Below are positions 61,990 through 64,000 of a stretch of 64,000 nucleotides of DNA, in pieces. Each line of letters begins with the position of its first letter. The first letter of the stretch is position 1. The position numbers were made by a program, and so were the translations under genes. This DNA is from Pseudomonadales bacterium (GTDB lineage Bacteria > Pseudomonadota > Gammaproteobacteria > Pseudomonadales > Pseudohongiellaceae). The notes below the pieces were generated by a model. The model did no database searches and had not been told where the DNA came from. It was given only the letters and a program-made list of their open reading frames with translations. The stretch covers positions 1-64,000 of the forward strand of contig JAJEGU010000022.1 of NCBI GenBank assembly GCA_022819645.1, given 5' to 3'.

Positions 61990-64000
61990 ATGTCGCATGA
62001 TCCAAACCAGACCCCCGAGCAAATTGCCCGCGATCAGATCGACGACCGATTGCGCGCGGCCGGCTGGCAGGTGCAAGACAAGCGGGCTCTGGACTTCTCC
62101 GCGGGCCCGGGTATAGCCGTACGCGAGTACCAGACAGATATTGGCCCGGCCGACTATGTCCTGTTTGCCGACAGGAGCGCGGTAGGCGTGATCGAGGCCA
62201 AGCCCGAAGACTGGGGAGACAGACTCACCACGGTCGAAGAGCAGACCGAAGGCTACGCCAAGGCCAGGCTCAAGTGGGTCGCCAATTCACAACCCTTGCC
62301 TTTTCTCTATGAGAGCACCGGAACGCTAACCCGGTTCACCAACGGACGCGACCCCAATCCGCGTTCCCGCGAAATTTTTTCATTCCATCGTCCGGAAACG
62401 CTCCGTTCCTGGATGCAAGCGCCGGCCTCCTTCCGTTCGGGAATCGCCGCGCTGCCGCCGCTCGACACAGACGGACTGCGCGACTGCCAGGTCAAGGCCA
62501 TCACCCGACTCGAATCGTCCTTGCAACTGGACAAGCCCCGCGCCCTGATCCAAATGGCGACCGGCTCCGGCAAGACTTTTACCGCGATCACCGAGGTTTA
62601 CCGCCTGCTGAAACACGCCGACGCGAGGCGGGTACTGTTCCTCGTCGACACGCGTAACCTCGGCGAACAGGCCGAGCAGGAGTTCATGGCTTTCCTCCCA
62701 AACGACGACAACCGCAAGTTCACCGAGTTGTACAACGTACAGCGTCTCACCTCGCCCGGCATCGCCGGCGACAGCCAGGTCGTCATTTCCACCATTCAAC
62801 GCATGTACGCGACGCTCAAGGGCGAGGAACTCGACCCGGGCGCCGAAGAGGAGCATCCCGCCGAGCGGCAATGGCGCCCCAAACAGCCGCTTCCGGTGGT
62901 CTACAGCGCCGCGCTGCCGCCGGAGTTTTTCGACGTCGTGATCATCGACGAATGCCACCGCTCGATTTACAACCTGTGGCGCCAGGTAATCGAATACTTC
63001 GACGCTTTCCTCATCGGACTCACCGCGACGCCCGATAACCGCACCTATGGCTTCTTCCAGAAAAACGTCGTCAGCGAATACACCCACGAAGACGCCGTGG
63101 CGGACAAGGTAAACGTCGGCAACGAGGTCTACCTGATCGAGACCAAAATCTCGCAAAGCGGCGAAACGCTGCGGCCCGAGCAGCTTGTGGAAAAGCGTGA
63201 ACGGCAAACCCGCGCGCGACGATGGGAAGTGCAGGAGGAGCCCGAGGAATACAGCGCTTCCGCGCTCGACCGCTCAGTGGTCAACCCGGACCAGATTCAC
63301 ACCGTCATACGCGCTTTCCGCGACAACTGGCGACGAATATTTCCGGGCCGCGAGGAACTTCCCAAGACGCTGGTTTTCGCCAAGACCGACAGCCACGCCG
63401 ACGACATTATTCAGACGGTTCGGCGGGAGTTCGGCGAGGGCAACGATTTCTGCCGCAAGATCACCAACGCCGCCAGGAATCCCAAGTCGTCCCTCTCGGC
63501 TTTCCGCAATGACTACTACCCCCGAATTGCAGTCACCGTCGACATGATCGCCACCGGCACCGACGTAAAACCGCTCGAATGCCTGCTGTTCATGCGGGAC
63601 GTCAGGTCCAGCAACTATTTCGAACAGATGAAGGGCCGCGGCACCCGCGTTCTCGAAGCCGATGAACTCAAAAAGGTCACGCCTTCCGCCCCGGCCAAGA
63701 CGCATTACGTGATTGTTGACGCGGTGGGCGTGACGAAGTCGCTCAAGACAGCGAGCCGACCGCTGGACTCCAAACCTTCGGTCCCTTTCAAGGATCTCGC
63801 CACGAGCCTGATGATGGGCGATCGTTCCGAAACAACCGTAAGCTCGCTCGCGGCGCGCCTTTCCCGCATCGACCACACACTCGGAGAAGAAGAACAGTCC
63901 AGAATCGCCGACGCCGCGGGCAAGCCGCTGGGCGCGGTCGTGCGCGAGTTGTTCGACGCGATCGACCCCGACCGGGTCGAGGCCGACGCCAGGGCCGCGG
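61990..64000 (+). CDS. Type I restriction enzyme R subunit (EcoEI HsdR-like), 3' partial
   Basis: A frame starting at ATG 61990 (MSHDPNQTPEQIARDQIDD) stays open to the window edge, about 670 residues. The N-terminal nuclease domain shows DIGPADYVLFADRS and VIEAKPEDW (PD-ExK type). The SF2 translocase follows: Walker A QMATGSGKTFTAI, DEAD-box DECHRSIY, motif III GLTATP, and VTVDMIATGTDVKPL with QMKGRGTRV (motifs V-VI). This matches HsdR of the EcoEI group, which cuts unmodified DNA together with HsdM and HsdS; those genes would lie to the right. Confidence 0.9.
   Translation, partial: MSHDPNQTPEQIARDQIDDRLRAAGWQVQDKRALDFSAGPGIAVREYQTDIGPADYVLFADRSAVGVIEAKPEDWGDRLTTVEEQTEGYAKARLKWVANSQPLPFLYESTGTLTRFTNGRDPNPRSREIFSFHRPETLRSWMQAPASFRSGIAALPPLDTDGLRDCQVKAITRLESSLQLDKPRALIQMATGSGKTFTAITEVYRLLKHADARRVLFLVDTRNLGEQAEQEFMAFLPNDDNRKFTELYNVQRLTSPGIAGDSQVVISTIQRMYATLKGEELDPGAEEEHPAERQWRPKQPLPVVYSAALPPEFFDVVIIDECHRSIYNLWRQVIEYFDAFLIGLTATPDNRTYGFFQKNVVSEYTHEDAVADKVNVGNEVYLIETKISQSGETLRPEQLVEKRERQTRARRWEVQEEPEEYSASALDRSVVNPDQIHTVIRAFRDNWRRIFPGREELPKTLVFAKTDSHADDIIQTVRREFGEGNDFCRKITNAARNPKSSLSAFRNDYYPRIAVTVDMIATGTDVKPLECLLFMRDVRSSNYFEQMKGRGTRVLEADELKKVTPSAPAKTHYVIVDAVGVTKSLKTASRPLDSKPSVPFKDLATSLMMGDRSETTVSSLAARLSRIDHTLGEEEQSRIADAAGKPLGAVVRELFDAIDPDRVEADARAA

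Noticed and set aside
62380-63207. A 275-codon minus-strand frame near the right edge
   Set aside because: It lies opposite the HsdR-like frame, which has nuclease and helicase motifs and simply runs off the window.

Overview
The window is a high-GC stretch (roughly 60-65% GC by eye) of a gammaproteobacterial chromosome. Evidence for this: a complete 13-gene nuo operon with a fused nuoCD, a complete System I cytochrome c maturation operon (ccmA-I), a Pseudomonas-like dcd, sigma-28 (FliA), and a gene order argG / nth / rnfB-like / metG / dcd and fliA / ccmA that resembles pseudomonads. The species cannot be named from the sequence. No tRNA, rRNA or CRISPR array was seen.

Layout. 1-2.4 kb: right end of an ISAs1-like insertion sequence whose transposase carries an N-terminal DUF4338 (DruA-like) domain; it has cut off the end of a ParE-type toxin gene whose ParD antitoxin and operator remain. 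2.5-5.7 kb: sulfotransferase and class IV aminotransferase pair, divergent from argG. 5.7-7.7 kb: AT-rich island with a lone OLD-family ATPase/TOPRIM nuclease. 7.7-14.4 kb: nth, a solitary RnfB-like ferredoxin, a Deg-like protease, metG, a 54-residue rubredoxin, dcd and an orphan fliA. 14.5-22.3 kb: ccmABCDEFGHI, interrupted by several copies of a structured repeat. 22.3-32.3 kb: LysE exporter, a twice-deleted sodium:solute symporter pseudogene, an orphan AAA+ ATPase, moaA-moaB, xthA, cyclophilin, yciB and two paralogous secreted proteins of unknown function. 32.4-47.1 kb: nuoA-N. 47.2-60.7 kb: a tightly packed run encoding an M16 peptidase lipoprotein, an ABC-2 exporter, a double-PDZ lipoprotein, two secreted FG-GAP/VCBS proteins, an unknown membrane protein, a TAXI-TRAP transporter and a quinone-oxidoreductase-like enzyme. 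60.8-64 kb: Vsr endonuclease and the start of a type I restriction HsdR-like protein that runs off the edge.

How it works together. The ccm operon makes c-type cytochromes and nuo builds the NADH:quinone entry point of the same respiratory chain. The less ordinary parts are (i) a dispersed repeat of up to about 161 bp with perfect terminal inverted repeats and a covarying internal stem, with seven recognisable copies plus a fragment, several placed at or just after stop codons; (ii) the translationally coupled ABC / PDZ / FG-GAP genes at 50.2-56.1 kb, the best candidate here for an undescribed envelope system; (iii) two apparent minus-strand transcription units ending at intrinsic terminators; and (iv) defence-type genes scattered at the edges and in the low-GC island. 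Loss of the motility genes that usually separate fliA from ccmA, the broken symporter, and the disrupted toxin point to ongoing gene loss.
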